From VRUE01 sp963725085 (lineage in GTDB: Bacteria > Actinomycetota > Thermoleophilia > Solirubrobacterales > 70-9), in contig CAVRXM010000004.1 of the NCBI GenBank assembly GCA_963725085.1, positions 1 to 64,000 of the forward strand: a stretch of DNA of 64,000 nt, written 5' to 3'. Below the pieces are notes generated by a model. That model saw nothing but the letters and a program-made list of their open reading frames with translations, was not told where the DNA came from and searched no databases. The translations under genes and the position numbers were made by a program. Positions 51,505 through 60,602 of the stretch are shown piece after piece; positions within the stretch are counted from its first letter, which is position 1; every line of letters starts with the position of its first letter.

Positions 51505-53325
51505 CTATGTCCCGATCGTCGCGCAGACCGCGAACACTTGAAGCGACCAAGTGGGATTGCCGGCGATCTCGTTCGCCGTCACGCTCCACACCGTGTCTGA
51601 GGTCGCCTGGCTGATCGCCGGTACGATGCTGCCCGGATTCGTCGTGACGATTTTGTATCCGCCGCCGACAACTTTGCGGCCACCCGCACACGTCGCAGTG
51701 GCGGTCTTTTCATCTGTCGTGTTTGAACCGGTCGCGGTGCCTTCGACCCTGGCGTAACCGATCGCGCCGTTGGCGCCGGTCGGACCGGTGGCGCCAGTTG
51801 CTCCTGTCGCACCGGTAGCTCCTGTGGCGCCTGTGGCACCAGTGGATCCTGTTGTACCGGTCGGGCCGGTGTCGCCGGTCGGGCCCTGCAGTCCTGTGCC
51901 TCCGGTCGGGCCGGTGTTGCCGGTCGGGCCCTGCAGTCCTGTGCCTCCGGTCGCGCCCGTTGCGCCCGTCGGACCCGTGTCGCCGGTCGGTCCCTGCGTG
52001 CCGGGGGTGCCGGTCGCTCCGGTATCGCCGGTCGCGCCCGTGGCGCCAGTGGGTCCGGTGTCGCCGTTGCGCCCGTGTCGCCGGTCGGTCCCTGCGTGCC
52101 GGTGGTGCCGGTCGCTCCGGTGTCGCCGGTCGGGCCGGTGTCGCCGGTTGCGCCGGTGTCGCCGGTCGCGCCCGTGGCGCCAGTCGCGCCGGTGTCGCCA
52201 GTTGCGCCCGTGTCGCCGGTCGGTCCCTGTCGTGCCGGTGGTGCCGGTCGCTCCGGTGTCGCCAGTGGGTCCGGTGTCGCCTTTTGCCCCGGTGTCGCCA
52301 GTCGCGCCGGTATCGCCAGTCGCGCCGGTGTCGCCGGTTGCGCCCGTGTCGCCGGTCGGGCCCTGTGTCGCCGGGGGTGCCGGTCGCTCCGGTATCGCCG
52401 GTCGCGCCCGTGTCGCCAGTCGGGTCCGGTGTCGCCGGTTGCGCCCGTGTCGCCGGTCGGTCCCTGCGTGCCGGGGGTGCCGGTCGCTCCGGTATCGCCG
52501 GTCGCGCCCGTGGCGCCAGTGGGTCCGGTGTCGCCGGTTGCGCCGGTGTCGCCGGTCGGTCCCTGTGTGCCGGGGGTGCCGGTCGCTCCGGTGTCGCCAG
52601 TGGGGCCGGTGTCGCCTGTTGCGCCGGTGTCGCCAGTTGCGCCCGTATCGCCAGTCGCGCCCGTATCGCCAGTTGGCCGGTGTCGCCAGTTGCGCCGGTG
52701 TCGCCAGTTGCACCGGTGTCGCCAGTGGCGCCTGTATCGCCAGTCGGCGCCGGTGTCGCCGGTCGGGCCCTGAGGTCCGCCTGAAGGCCCGGTCGGACCC
52801 GTCGGACCGGTCGAGCCAGTGTCACCCGTCGCGCCGGGGGTCCCGTAGCACCCGTTGCGCCGGTGGCTCCGGTCGCGCCCGTTGGGCCTGCAACCCCAGA
52901 AGCACCTGTCGCCCCGGCGGCCCCTGTGGCTCCGGTCGCGCCCTGCGGCCCGGTCGCGCCGGGACTCCCGGTAGCTCCCGTTGCGCCGGTCGGCCCCTGG
53001 CTGCCGGGGTTCCCGGGTTGCCCTGGGGCCCGGGGTTGCCCTGCGCGGCCCAGGATTGCCTTGCGGCCCCGGTTGCCCTGGGGGCCGGGGCGCCAATGCT
53101 GTTTACGTCTTGTTCGTTTTGGGTGCTGACGACCAGGTAACTGCTTTTCGCCCTTCTTGCACTTCTATTGGCCCCAACGAAGCGCATGGTGCCCTTCTTG
53201 ACGCAGATCCCGAACGTCCCGAAATTCGCTCCCTGGGCGGGGGCGGCGATCACCAGAGTAAAGAGAATCGTGAAAGCCGCACAGAGGCCAAGTGCTGTTC
53301 GGCGCGCTGCGGGCGAGGCGGTCAT
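51505..53325 (-). CDS. secreted collagen-like (Gly-X-Y) protein, repeat region with frameshifts
   Basis: ATG 53325 (AAGGAG 11 nt upstream) opens a signal peptide, RRTALGLCAAFTILFTLVIAAPAQG, and a short head (ANFGTFGICVKKGTMRFVG). Then come about 430 residues of Gly-X-Y triplets, mostly GDT, GAT, GPT and GTP. The frame is broken several times inside the repeat. The C-terminal ~90-residue domain is GYARVEGTATGSNTTDEKTA, TCAGGRKVVGGGYKIVTTN, VWSVTANEIAGNPTWSLQVFAVCA, a beta-rich cap that I have seen on collagen-like and decapeptide-repeat proteins of this lineage. Likely forms a surface triple helix; trimerisation is inferred. Confidence 0.8.
51760..53060. repeat. collagen-like tandem repeat DNA
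   Basis: A 1.3-kb stretch made of 9-bp units encoding Gly-X-Thr triplets, organised in longer blocks. A block boundary encoding GTxGTQGPTG (plus-strand CCCTGCGTGCCGG and variants) recurs near 51990, 52090, 52225, 52370, 52462 and 52560. The frame breaks in the gene cluster here, as expected for slippage or misassembly of repeats. Confidence 0.8.
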
Positions 53326-53500
53326 CGGAATGAAATCTCCTTGCTCTCCGGGATCAATTCGACTCTTCGAGGCCGCGGGCGACGGCACCGGTCTGGCGAC
53401 AACCTACATCACGGAATGGACAAATGGGCTTAGTCAGTGGCCAAACCTACGAGGTTTCGCTAAGCCGAGCCCCAAAAATCGAGGCTTCTGCGCCGGTCCG

Positions 53501-53862
53501 TTAGTGCACTTTTTTCAGCCGCAGGCGCTGCTCCTGGCGCTCGATCACCTGGGCGATCAGCTTCTTCACGTTTGAGTCGCCGACGACCTTGATGTGGCCG
53601 GTCTCGTATGCCTTGCGATAGCTGCCGATCGTCCCGCGCTCGGCGAGCTCGTTGAACTGAGGGCGATCGATCTCGACCAGGACCCGCTCGTCCTGAGCAA
53701 GGTCCTTGGTGATCCGGCCCTGGCACCTCGACCCGATAGAGCTGGATGTCCCCCCGGCCCTTCAGTTCCAGGCCGAAGACGAGTTTCAGTTTCTGCAGCG
53801 CAGGGACTTCCCATCAACCGCTCGACCGCGGTCGCGATCTGCCTCCTCGTGTCTCCCGCCAT
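53501..53862 (-). CDS. small conserved hypothetical protein (two frameshifts)
   Basis: Starts MAGDTRRQIATAVERLMGSP; after a shift near 53805 it continues LQKLKLVFGLELKGRGDIQL, and after another near 53730 reads GRITKDLAQDERVLVEIDRPQFNELAERGTIGSYRKAYETGHIKVVGDSNVKKLIAQVIERQEQRLRLKKVH, ending at TAA 53501. About 120 residues, alpha/beta, no family recognised. Leaderless start: TAGCAT 9 nt before the ATG. Confidence 0.6.
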
Positions 53863-53946
53863 GCGCCGCCGATGCTAGCCGAGCGGCCTAAAGAAGTCAG
53901 GCCGGCCGGGCGAAAAGCGACGGCAGCAACCTCGCGCCCGATCAGA

Positions 53947-53992
53947 CATACGCCTCATATAGGACTACTTAGACCGTCTAAACATTCGTATG
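53947..53992 (+). promoter_or_regulatory. candidate hipBA operator region
   Basis: In an unusually AT-rich stretch, a 6-1-6 palindrome TTAGAC-C-GTCTAA (53969-53981) lies inside a wider inverted pair CATACG (53947-53952) / CGTATG (53987-53992). A -10-like TAGGAT follows at 54008. This is the expected place for HipB autorepression. Confidence 0.6.
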
Positions 53993-54025
53993 TGAGTACT
54001 TAATCACTAGGATGGAAACTCTCCG

Positions 54026-54379
54026 ATGCAGCCACAAAAAACGCGCAAAGCCGCTCCCAGGGCAGTAAAACAGGCGGGGCGCCGGGTCGCCGACGACCTG
54101 AGGTCGTGGCGCAAACTCCGCGGCCTCACCCAGGCCCAACTGGCGGATCGCTCCGGGGTCAGCCTTGCGACCGTGTCCCGCCTCGAAAGCGGCGACGGCA
54201 ACGTCAGGCTCGAGAGCCTGCTCCGGATCCTCCGCGCCCTCGGAATCATGGACAGCCTGACCAAGGCCCTCGACCCATATGAATCCGACGTCGGGCGGAT
54301 GAGGTCTGAGGAAGAACTGCCGCAGCGGATCCGACCGGCACGGCTGACCCGACGAGCCGATGGCCGATCGAGCGGCTGA
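54026..54379 (+). CDS. hipB: HipB-like antitoxin (XRE-family HTH)
   Basis: 117 residues with a central XRE helix-turn-helix: DLRSWRKLRGLTQAQLADRSGVSLATVSRLESGDGNVRLESLLRILRALGI. The rest of the C-terminus is basic (RIRPARLTRRADGRSSG). HipB neutralises the HipA kinase and represses the operon. It overlaps hipA by 20 nt, as usual for the pair. Confidence 0.9.
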   Translation: MQPQKTRKAAPRAVKQAGRRVADDLRSWRKLRGLTQAQLADRSGVSLATVSRLESGDGNVRLESLLRILRALGIMDSLTKALDPYESDVGRMRSEEELPQRIRPARLTRRADGRSSG

Positions 54380-55603
54380 CGTCTACGTCCAGATCGTCGG
54401 CCAGGATTTCCTTGCTGGCTCGCTCTGGTCCCATCGTGGGCGGGGGCCGAGTCGGCGACCTTCGCCTACGAGCCGGCGTACCTCGCGAGCAGCGGGGCGT
54501 ATGCGCTCGACCCGGCCCTGCCCCTGGTACAGGGTCCGATCCAGACGCCGCTGTCGCAGAGGATGTTCGGCGTCCTCTCGGACTGCTCTCCCGACAGCTG
54601 GGGCAGGAAGCTGATCGGGCGTCAGGCATTCGACGCGCCGCCGAGCGAGGCGAGCTACCTGCTCGGGGTGAGGGACGACCTCCGCCAGGGGGCCCTGCGC
54701 TTGCGAGACCCGGACACCAGGAGTTTTATCGCCGCCACCGAAAGGCCCGTTCCCCGGCTGCTCGACCTCCCGAGACTGCTCGAGATCTCGGCCCGGCTCG
54801 AGCGCGACAGCGCGACTCCCGATGAGCTCGACGAGCTATCCGAAGCAGGGGGCTCCCTGGGCGGGTCCCGGCCGAAGGTCCACGTCGTCGGCCCGAACGG
54901 CCGGCTCGCGATCGCGAAGCTCCCGCGGACGGAAGAGGACGCGCACGACGTAGAGGCCTGGGAGGCAGTCGCCCTCGAGCTCGCTCGGCGGGCGGGCCTG
55001 GAGACGGCCGAGAGCGCCCTCCACACTGTCGAAGGCAGGTCGGTGCTGATCGTCGACCGCTTCGATCGCGTCGGCGAGGAACGCGTCGGGTACGTCAGCG
55101 CGAAGACGCTCCTCGAGGCGGGGGACGACGAGCAGAGGTCATACCTCGACCTCGTCGAGGTCATCGAAGAGCAATCCGACCGGGTCACCGCCGACCTGCG
55201 GGAGCTATGGCGGCGGATCGCGTTCTCGATCCTGGTCAGCAACACGGACGATCACCTCCGCAATCATGGGTTCCTGCGGCTGTCGAGCGGAGGCTGGAGC
55301 CTCTCGCCGGCCTTCGACATCAACCCCGAGCCCGCCCGCGGCAGGAAGCAGCTGAAGACCTCGATCGACGGGCGCTCGCCGGAGGCGAGCCTCGAGACCC
55401 TGTTCGGGGTCGCCGATCTCTTCGGCATCGCCGACGCCGACCTGAGGACGACGATCGGGCGGGCCAGCGCCGCCACCAGGAGGTGGCGTGAGGTGGCCGC
55501 CGATCACGGTCTGGTTCAGGCCGAGATCGACTCGATGGAGCCCGCCTTCGAGCACGAGTCAGCCGAGCTCGCCCGCGAGGTCGTTCGCCTATCGGCGGGC
55601 TAG
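54360..55603 (+). CDS. hipA: HipA-family serine/threonine-kinase toxin (one frameshift)
   Basis: About 414 residues. N-terminal domain: ADVYVQIVGQDFLAGSLWSHRG; a base is missing near 54447 in a G-run, after which ESATFAYEPAYLASSGAYAL and PLSQRMFGVLSDCSPDSWG follow in another frame. The kinase part has the glycine loop GGSRPKVHVVG, FDRVGEERVGYVSAKTLLEA, the catalytic loop SNTDDHLRNHGFLRL and the metal-binding AFDINPEP. HipA phosphorylates a tRNA synthetase and induces dormancy in E. coli. The frameshift may have inactivated it, in which case HipB would be a solitary repressor. Confidence 0.88.
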
Positions 55604-55616
55604 CGCCGGGTGGCGC

Positions 55617-56828
55617 CTAGATCTTGTGGCGCTGAAGGAGCTTTTTGCCGATCACCATGCGCTGGATCTCGGAGGTCCCCTCGCCGATCAGCAGCAGCGG
55701 CGCGTCTCTATATAGGCGCTCGATCTCGTACTCCTTCGAGTAGCCGTAGCCGCCGTGGATGCGGAAGCTTTCCTCGACGCAGAACTTGCCGGTCTCCGAC
55801 GCCAGGAGCTTCGCCATCCCGGCCTCGAGGTCTGAACGCTCGCCGGCGTCCTTCATCCGCGCCGCCTTGCGGGTCACCAGCCGGGCGGCCTCGATCTGGG
55901 TCGCCATATCGGCGAGCTTGAACTGGATCGCCTGGTGCTGGGCGATCGGCTTGCCGAAGGTCTTCCGTTCCTGGCTGTAGCGGAGCGCGAGCTCGAGCGC
56001 GCGCTGGGCGATCCCGACGCCGCGGGCGGCGACGTTGACCCGGCCGACCTCGAGCGCGTCCATCATCTGGATGAAGCCCTGGCCGATGCCGGCCTCCTCG
56101 CCGCCGAGGATCCGCTCCGGCGGGCAGCGGTAGCCGTCGTAGACGAGCTCGGTCGACTCGACCCCCTTGTAGCCCATCTTCTTGATCTTCGGGGGAACAA
56201 CGAGGCCTGCGTACTGCCCCTCGTTGACGTCCTTCCAGGGCTCCTTCTCGGTAAGGAAGCAGGTCATCCCCTTATATGGGGGGTCGGCCTTGGTGTCGGT
56301 CTTCATCAGGACGAAGACGACGCCCGAGCCGAGGCCGTTGGTCACCCACATCTTCTGGCCGTTCAGCTCCCAGGCGTCGTCGACCTTCTTCGCCGTCGCC
56401 TTGATCCCCTGGACGTCGGAGCCGACCTCGGGCTCCGACAGCGAGAAGGCGGCCCGGATCTCACCGGTCGCCATCTTCGGCAGGAAGTGCTGTTTCTGCT
56501 CGTCGGTCCCGAACTTCATCAGCAGGTAGGAGCCGATGAAGTGGGTGTTGACGATGCCGGAAATCGAGATCCACCCGCGCGAGAGCTCTTCGACGATCAT
56601 CGAGTAGGTCGTCAGGTCGAGTCCCATCCCGCCGTACTCCTCGGGGATCGTGACCCCGAACAGGCCGAGCTCCTTCATCTGCTCGACGATCGGCTCCGGG
56701 AAGGAGTCCTCGTGGTCGTAGTGCTCGGCGTTGGGGAGGATCTGCTCGTCGACGAACTGGCGCACCATCTCGGTGATGTCGCGCTGGATGTCGGTCTGCT
56801 CGGTAAAGGCGGCGGTCTCTACGGCCAT
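55617..56828 (-). CDS. acyl-CoA dehydrogenase, candidate (2S)-methylsuccinyl-CoA dehydrogenase
   Basis: 403 residues of the FAD acyl-CoA dehydrogenase family: GLFGVTIPEEYGGMGLDLTT, IRAAFSLSEPEVGSDVQGIK, ELNGQKMWVTNGLGSGVV, YSQERKTFGKPIAQHQAIQ and IHGGYGYSKEYEIERLYRDA, with the catalytic glutamate in GEGTSEIQRMVIG. ATG 56828 follows AGGAG by 2-3 nt. An acyl-CoA dehydrogenase of this subgroup accompanies ccr/ecm in Streptomyces (from memory), so oxidation of methylsuccinyl-CoA to mesaconyl-CoA is plausible; an isovaleryl- or 2-methylacyl-CoA substrate cannot be excluded. Confidence 0.85.
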   Translation of the reverse strand: MAVETAAFTEQTDIQRDITEMVRQFVDEQILPNAEHYDHEDSFPEPIVEQMKELGLFGVTIPEEYGGMGLDLTTYSMIVEELSRGWISISGIVNTHFIGSYLLMKFGTDEQKQHFLPKMATGEIRAAFSLSEPEVGSDVQGIKATAKKVDDAWELNGQKMWVTNGLGSGVVFVLMKTDTKADPPYKGMTCFLTEKEPWKDVNEGQYAGLVVPPKIKKMGYKGVESTELVYDGYRCPPERILGGEEAGIGQGFIQMMDALEVGRVNVAARGVGIAQRALELALRYSQERKTFGKPIAQHQAIQFKLADMATQIEAARLVTRKAARMKDAGERSDLEAGMAKLLASETGKFCVEESFRIHGGYGYSKEYEIERLYRDAPLLLIGEGTSEIQRMVIGKKLLQRHKI

Positions 56829-56897
56829 TTCTCCTGCTCGGTTCGGGTTGGGATCTTGAATCCCGGATCTTAGGCCGTTTGCGCTGACCTCAAAGAC

Positions 56898-57323
56898 TCA
56901 GCGGCCGGCGAGTCTGCCGGAGGGCCTCCCGCCCCACACGGGCGGGATCTCCGGCGAGCTCTGAAGCTCCCTGAGCCGAGCCGCAAGGCGGTCGGCGCGG
57001 GCGCTGAAGTCACGCAGCGAGTCGTCGTCTTCGATGCTCGTCCTCGGCGCCGTGGCCGAGGTCGGGGACTCGACGGGCTGCGCCGCCGCGCCGCTCGTCC
57101 GCTCCAGCATCGACTCGCTCGCCCGCTCGGCGAGCTCGGCGGCGCGCTTGGCCTGCTCGGCGGCGTCGATCGCCGCCGCGCCGACCGTCATCACCGCGGC
57201 CTCGGAGGCTCGAGCGGTCGCGAGGGCCTCGTCGATGCGGGCGACGAGCTCACTCACCAGCGGTGGGCGCGCGTCGCCCTGCAGGACCCAGTCACTCGTG
57301 CTGTCCCGCTCATCGCTCTCCAT
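56898..57323 (-). CDS. coiled-coil protein of unknown function
   Basis: 141 residues, mostly helical, with an alanine-rich heptad stretch (VARIDEALATARASEAAVMT, AAEQAKRAAELAERASESML) and a basic, proline-containing tail (SPEIPPVWGGRPSGRLAGR). No family recognised. TACATT lies 9 nt before the ATG. Transcribed divergently from the malyl-CoA lyase gene. Confidence 0.65.
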   Translation of the reverse strand: MESDERDSTSDWVLQGDARPPLVSELVARIDEALATARASEAAVMTVGAAAIDAAEQAKRAAELAERASESMLERTSGAAAQPVESPTSATAPRTSIEDDDSLRDFSARADRLAARLRELQSSPEIPPVWGGRPSGRLAGR

Positions 57324-57429
57324 CGGCCCCTGAATGTAGGGAGCGGCAAGGCGGCAAACCGCAGGGGCCTCCGCGTGGCTCGCTCCAATAGATTCCGTTC
57401 ACTTCCACCCGATCTACCCGAGGAGCAGC

Positions 57430-58482
57430 TTGAGACACCCCAGAGACTTCTTCCAGCCGCAGGCGATCGGCGCCCCCGAGCCGCTGCGCGAGATCCCGGT
57501 CACGCCGTCGCGGATGATCCATTTCCTCGACTTCTCGAACGAGAAGATGGTCGCCAAGGCGTCCGACATCGCCGCCCAGACCGACATCCTGCTCGGCAAC
57601 CTCGAGGACGCGATCCCGGTCGACCGCAAGGAGGCCGCCCGCGAGGGGCTGATCAGGGCGGCGAAGGAGTCCGACTTCGGCAAGACCTCGCTCTGGACCC
57701 GGGTCAACTCGCTCGAGAGCCCCTGGGTGCTCGACGACCTCACCACCCTGGTCACCGAGATCGGCGACAAGCTCGAGGTCGTGATGGTCCCGAAGGTCGA
57801 GGGCGCCTGGGACATCGCCTATGTCGACCGCCTCCTCGCCCAACTCGAGGCCAAGGCCGATCTCGACCGGCCGATCCTGATCCACGCAATCCTCGAGACA
57901 GCCCAGGGCGTCGTCAACGTCGAGGAGATCGCCTTCGCCAGCCCCCGCATGCAGGGGATGAGCTTCGGCCCCGCCGACCTCGCCGCCTCACGGCGGATGA
58001 AGACAACAAGGGTCGGAGGCGGCCACCCCGGCTACCGCTCGATGGAGGATCCGGAGGATCCCGAGAACCCGGAGGCCGACCGCGTCAGCGCCCAGCAGGA
58101 CCCATGGCACTACTCGATCGCTCGCATGGTCGACGCCTGCGCCTCGGCCGGGATCCTCCCCTTCTATGGCCCGTTCGGCGACATCAAGGACACGGCCGGC
58201 TGCGAAACCCAGTTCCGCGCCGCCTTCCTGCTCGGTTGCGTCGGCGCCTGGTCCCTGCACCCGGTACAGATCGGGATTGCGAAGAAGGTGTTCAGCCCGC
58301 CGCCGGAGGAAGTCAAGTTCGCGAAGAAGGTGCTGGAGGCGATCCCCGACGGCGCCGGCGTCCACATGATCGACGGCAAGATGCAGGACGACGCGACCTG
58401 GAAGCAGTGCAAGGTGATGGTCGACCTGGCGACGATGCTGGCCGAGAAGGACCCGGATCTGGCCGAGGCCTACGAGCTGTGA
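57430..58482 (+). CDS. mcl1: L-malyl-CoA/beta-methylmalyl-CoA lyase (CitE-like)
   Basis: 350 residues, TIM-barrel CitE superfamily: MIHFLDFSNEKMVAKASDIAAQ, ILLGNLEDAIPVDRKEAARE, VVMVPKVEGAWDIAYVDRLL, IHAILETAQGVVNVEEIAFASPRMQGMSFGPADLAAS and GAWSLHPVQIGIAKKVF. The size and the SFGPADLAAS motif fit Mcl1-type lyases rather than the short CitE. It cleaves beta-methylmalyl-CoA to glyoxylate and propionyl-CoA, closing the EMC pathway. Start is TTG 57430, with GAGGAG 5 nt upstream. Confidence 0.88.
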   Translation: MRHPRDFFQPQAIGAPEPLREIPVTPSRMIHFLDFSNEKMVAKASDIAAQTDILLGNLEDAIPVDRKEAAREGLIRAAKESDFGKTSLWTRVNSLESPWVLDDLTTLVTEIGDKLEVVMVPKVEGAWDIAYVDRLLAQLEAKADLDRPILIHAILETAQGVVNVEEIAFASPRMQGMSFGPADLAASRRMKTTRVGGGHPGYRSMEDPEDPENPEADRVSAQQDPWHYSIARMVDACASAGILPFYGPFGDIKDTAGCETQFRAAFLLGCVGAWSLHPVQIGIAKKVFSPPPEEVKFAKKVLEAIPDGAGVHMIDGKMQDDATWKQCKVMVDLATMLAEKDPDLAEAYEL

Positions 58483-58621
58483 GGATCTCGTCCACACTCG
58501 CCGTCGCGCTGCTTCTGCCCGCCGCGATCACCGCCACCGATTCCGCCGGGCACTAGCTGAGCTTCAGCGTCGTCATCGGCTGATTTGCGCCAGAGGCGGA
58601 CTGCGCGCATAATCCTTGCCA

Positions 58622-60449
58622 ATGCGTTGGGGAACCGCAGTGATGGCTGCGGCGGCCCTCGTCCTCTTTTCCGCCGCCGACGCCTCCGCCGAAACCCGCT
58701 TCGTCGCCAAAGGCGGCGCCGATTCGCTTGGACTGCGCCAACTCGGGATCGCCCTGCGCGACGATCACCTACGCGGTCGGCCAGGCGAACAACGGCGACA
58801 CGATCCAGATCGGGACGGGGACATTCGTCGAGTCGGTTCTGACCGACAAAGTGCTCACCTTCGTCGGCGCCGGAAGTGGGACTCTGGAAGGCATTCCCGC
58901 CCTCACGGTGATCCGAGGGCCTGCCGGAACCACCGGCACCGGCGCCACCGCGCTGGAACTGCCCAACGGGGGCACGGTGAGATCGCTCCGAGCCGAGGGG
59001 GGCAGAGGCGCCAATGAGACCCTTACGTCAGGCGAACCCGGTGGTGACGGGATTCACTTCGAATCCACCTCTCCGAACCAGGCCGCGCTGAACCTCGATC
59101 ATGTGGTCGTCGTCGGCGGCGACGGGGGGGCCGGCAAAACCCCAGACATCTTCGAACGCGGAGGCGCCGGCAGCGGGATTCGGGTTGACGGCCAGCCGGG
59201 CGCAGTTGCCCTCTCCGCATTTGACAGCGCATTCGCGAGCGGAGCGGGCACCGGAGGCGGCGGGGCGATCTTGGTCTTTGGGCCCAACGCAACCGCCAAC
59301 ATTGTCGGCTCGAAGCTGGAAGGCGCGGATCCGATTTCCGGGTACGGGATCACCGGGTTCGACGGGGCGCGGATGAACCTCGACAGTGTCGAGATCGATG
59401 CCCAGCGCACGGGCGCGGCGATCTACGACGGCACGATGACGATCAGGCGGAGTCGCCTCCAGGCGGGGTTCCCGCTGCAGGTCACAGGCACCTCCGGCAA
59501 GACCGCGACGGGGGAGATCCTTGACAGTCTCGTCATTTCCATCGAGGGGGTGGCCGCCGAAACCGAATCCTATGAAGCAGGGTCCACCGCGTCGCTCAGC
59601 GTCGAGGGCTCGACCATCGTCGCGCTCTTAGCGGGTGGGGCCGTCGTGGCCGAGCGCGAAGAAGGCTCTGGACCGGCGACGGTGACGATGCGAAACTCGA
59701 TCGCCCGCCATCTGGGCCCGCCGCCTTTCACCCAAACGGACCTCATCGCCGACGGCGGGACGATCGACGCCGACTTCTCGAGCTTCACCACGAAGCTCGA
59801 GGAAAACGGGGGCACCGCCACGGCGCCGGGGAGCGCCGCGAACTTGGTCGGTGACGCCCTCTTCGTCGATCCCGCCAGGGGCGACTTCTCCCTCCAGGGA
59901 ACGTCGCCGCTGATCGACCGTGGCGATCCGTCGCTTGCCGCGCCGGGGGAGCTCGACCTCACGGGCTCGTCCCGATCGCTGGACGGCAACCGCGACTGCG
60001 TCCCGGCCCCCGACATCGGCGCTTACGAGGTCACCGGCCAAGGCATCGCCTGCGACCCGCCGCCGACCATCTCGAAGCTCGGCCTGACCAACAAGGTCTT
60101 TGCCCCGAAGGGCGGGAAACCGGCAAGGAAGGCCGCCTCGGGCTCGGCCAAGCGGGCCCGGGTCAAGCGGGGGACGAAATTCACTTACACCCTGTCGGAG
60201 CCCGCCACCGTCAAGATCGTGGTCGAACGACGGAAGGCCGGCAAACGGAAGCGGGCCAAACCCCGCTTCGTCAAGGTCACGACGCTTTCGGCCCAGGAGC
60301 AGTCCGGCAAGCAATCGGCACCGTTCTCAGGCGTGGTCAAGGGCAGGCCGCTGAAGGCGGGTAAGTACCGGGCGACGATCACCGCCACCGACTCGGCCGC
60401 TCAAGCCTCGGCGTCGCACCAGCTGGGCTTCACCGTCGTCAGCGGCTGA
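58622..60449 (+). CDS. secreted right-handed beta-helix protein with C-terminal adhesin-like module (one frameshift)
   Basis: ATG 58622 (CATAAT 8 nt upstream) gives a signal peptide (RWGTAVMAAAALVLFSAADASA). A shift near 58728 separates ETRFVAKGGADS from LDCANSGSPCATITYAVGQANNGDTIQIGTGTF, the typical N-terminus of parallel beta-helix proteins. The middle consists of repeated coil-like strands (IRVDGQPGAVALSAFDSAFA, LEGADPISGYGITGFDGARM). The C-terminal ~110 residues are the shared module (KFTYTLSEPATVKIVVERRK ... GKYRATITATDSAAQASA). Probably surface polysaccharide-binding or a lyase-like fold; no active site assigned. Confidence 0.75.
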
Positions 60450-60525
60450 CCGAAACTTGGAGACCGGCCGGGGTTGGAAAAAACGGGTCGCTCTTCAGCG
60501 ATTCCGGGGCCGTTCCTGAGAGGTT

Positions 60526-60579
60526 CTTAACGTGATTTATCTCATCTAATGAAGCCGATTTTTGCGCGCTAACGTTAAG
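60526..60579. promoter_or_regulatory. AT-rich intergenic region with spaced inverted repeat
   Basis: CTTAACGT (60526-60533) and ACGTTAAG (60572-60579) form a perfect spaced inverted repeat across an AT-rich stretch that includes TTTATCTCATCTAAT, upstream of the glycosyltransferase gene. Likely promoter and regulator site, regulator unknown. Confidence 0.5.
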
Positions 60580-60602
60580 GGGTAGCGCTGCCGATTGAGG
60601 GA

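Noticed and set aside
51760..53060. Regular repeats could be read as a CRISPR array
   Set aside because: The units are 9-bp codon triplets encoding Gly-X-Y with no unique spacers of constant length, and they lie inside a protein-coding gene.
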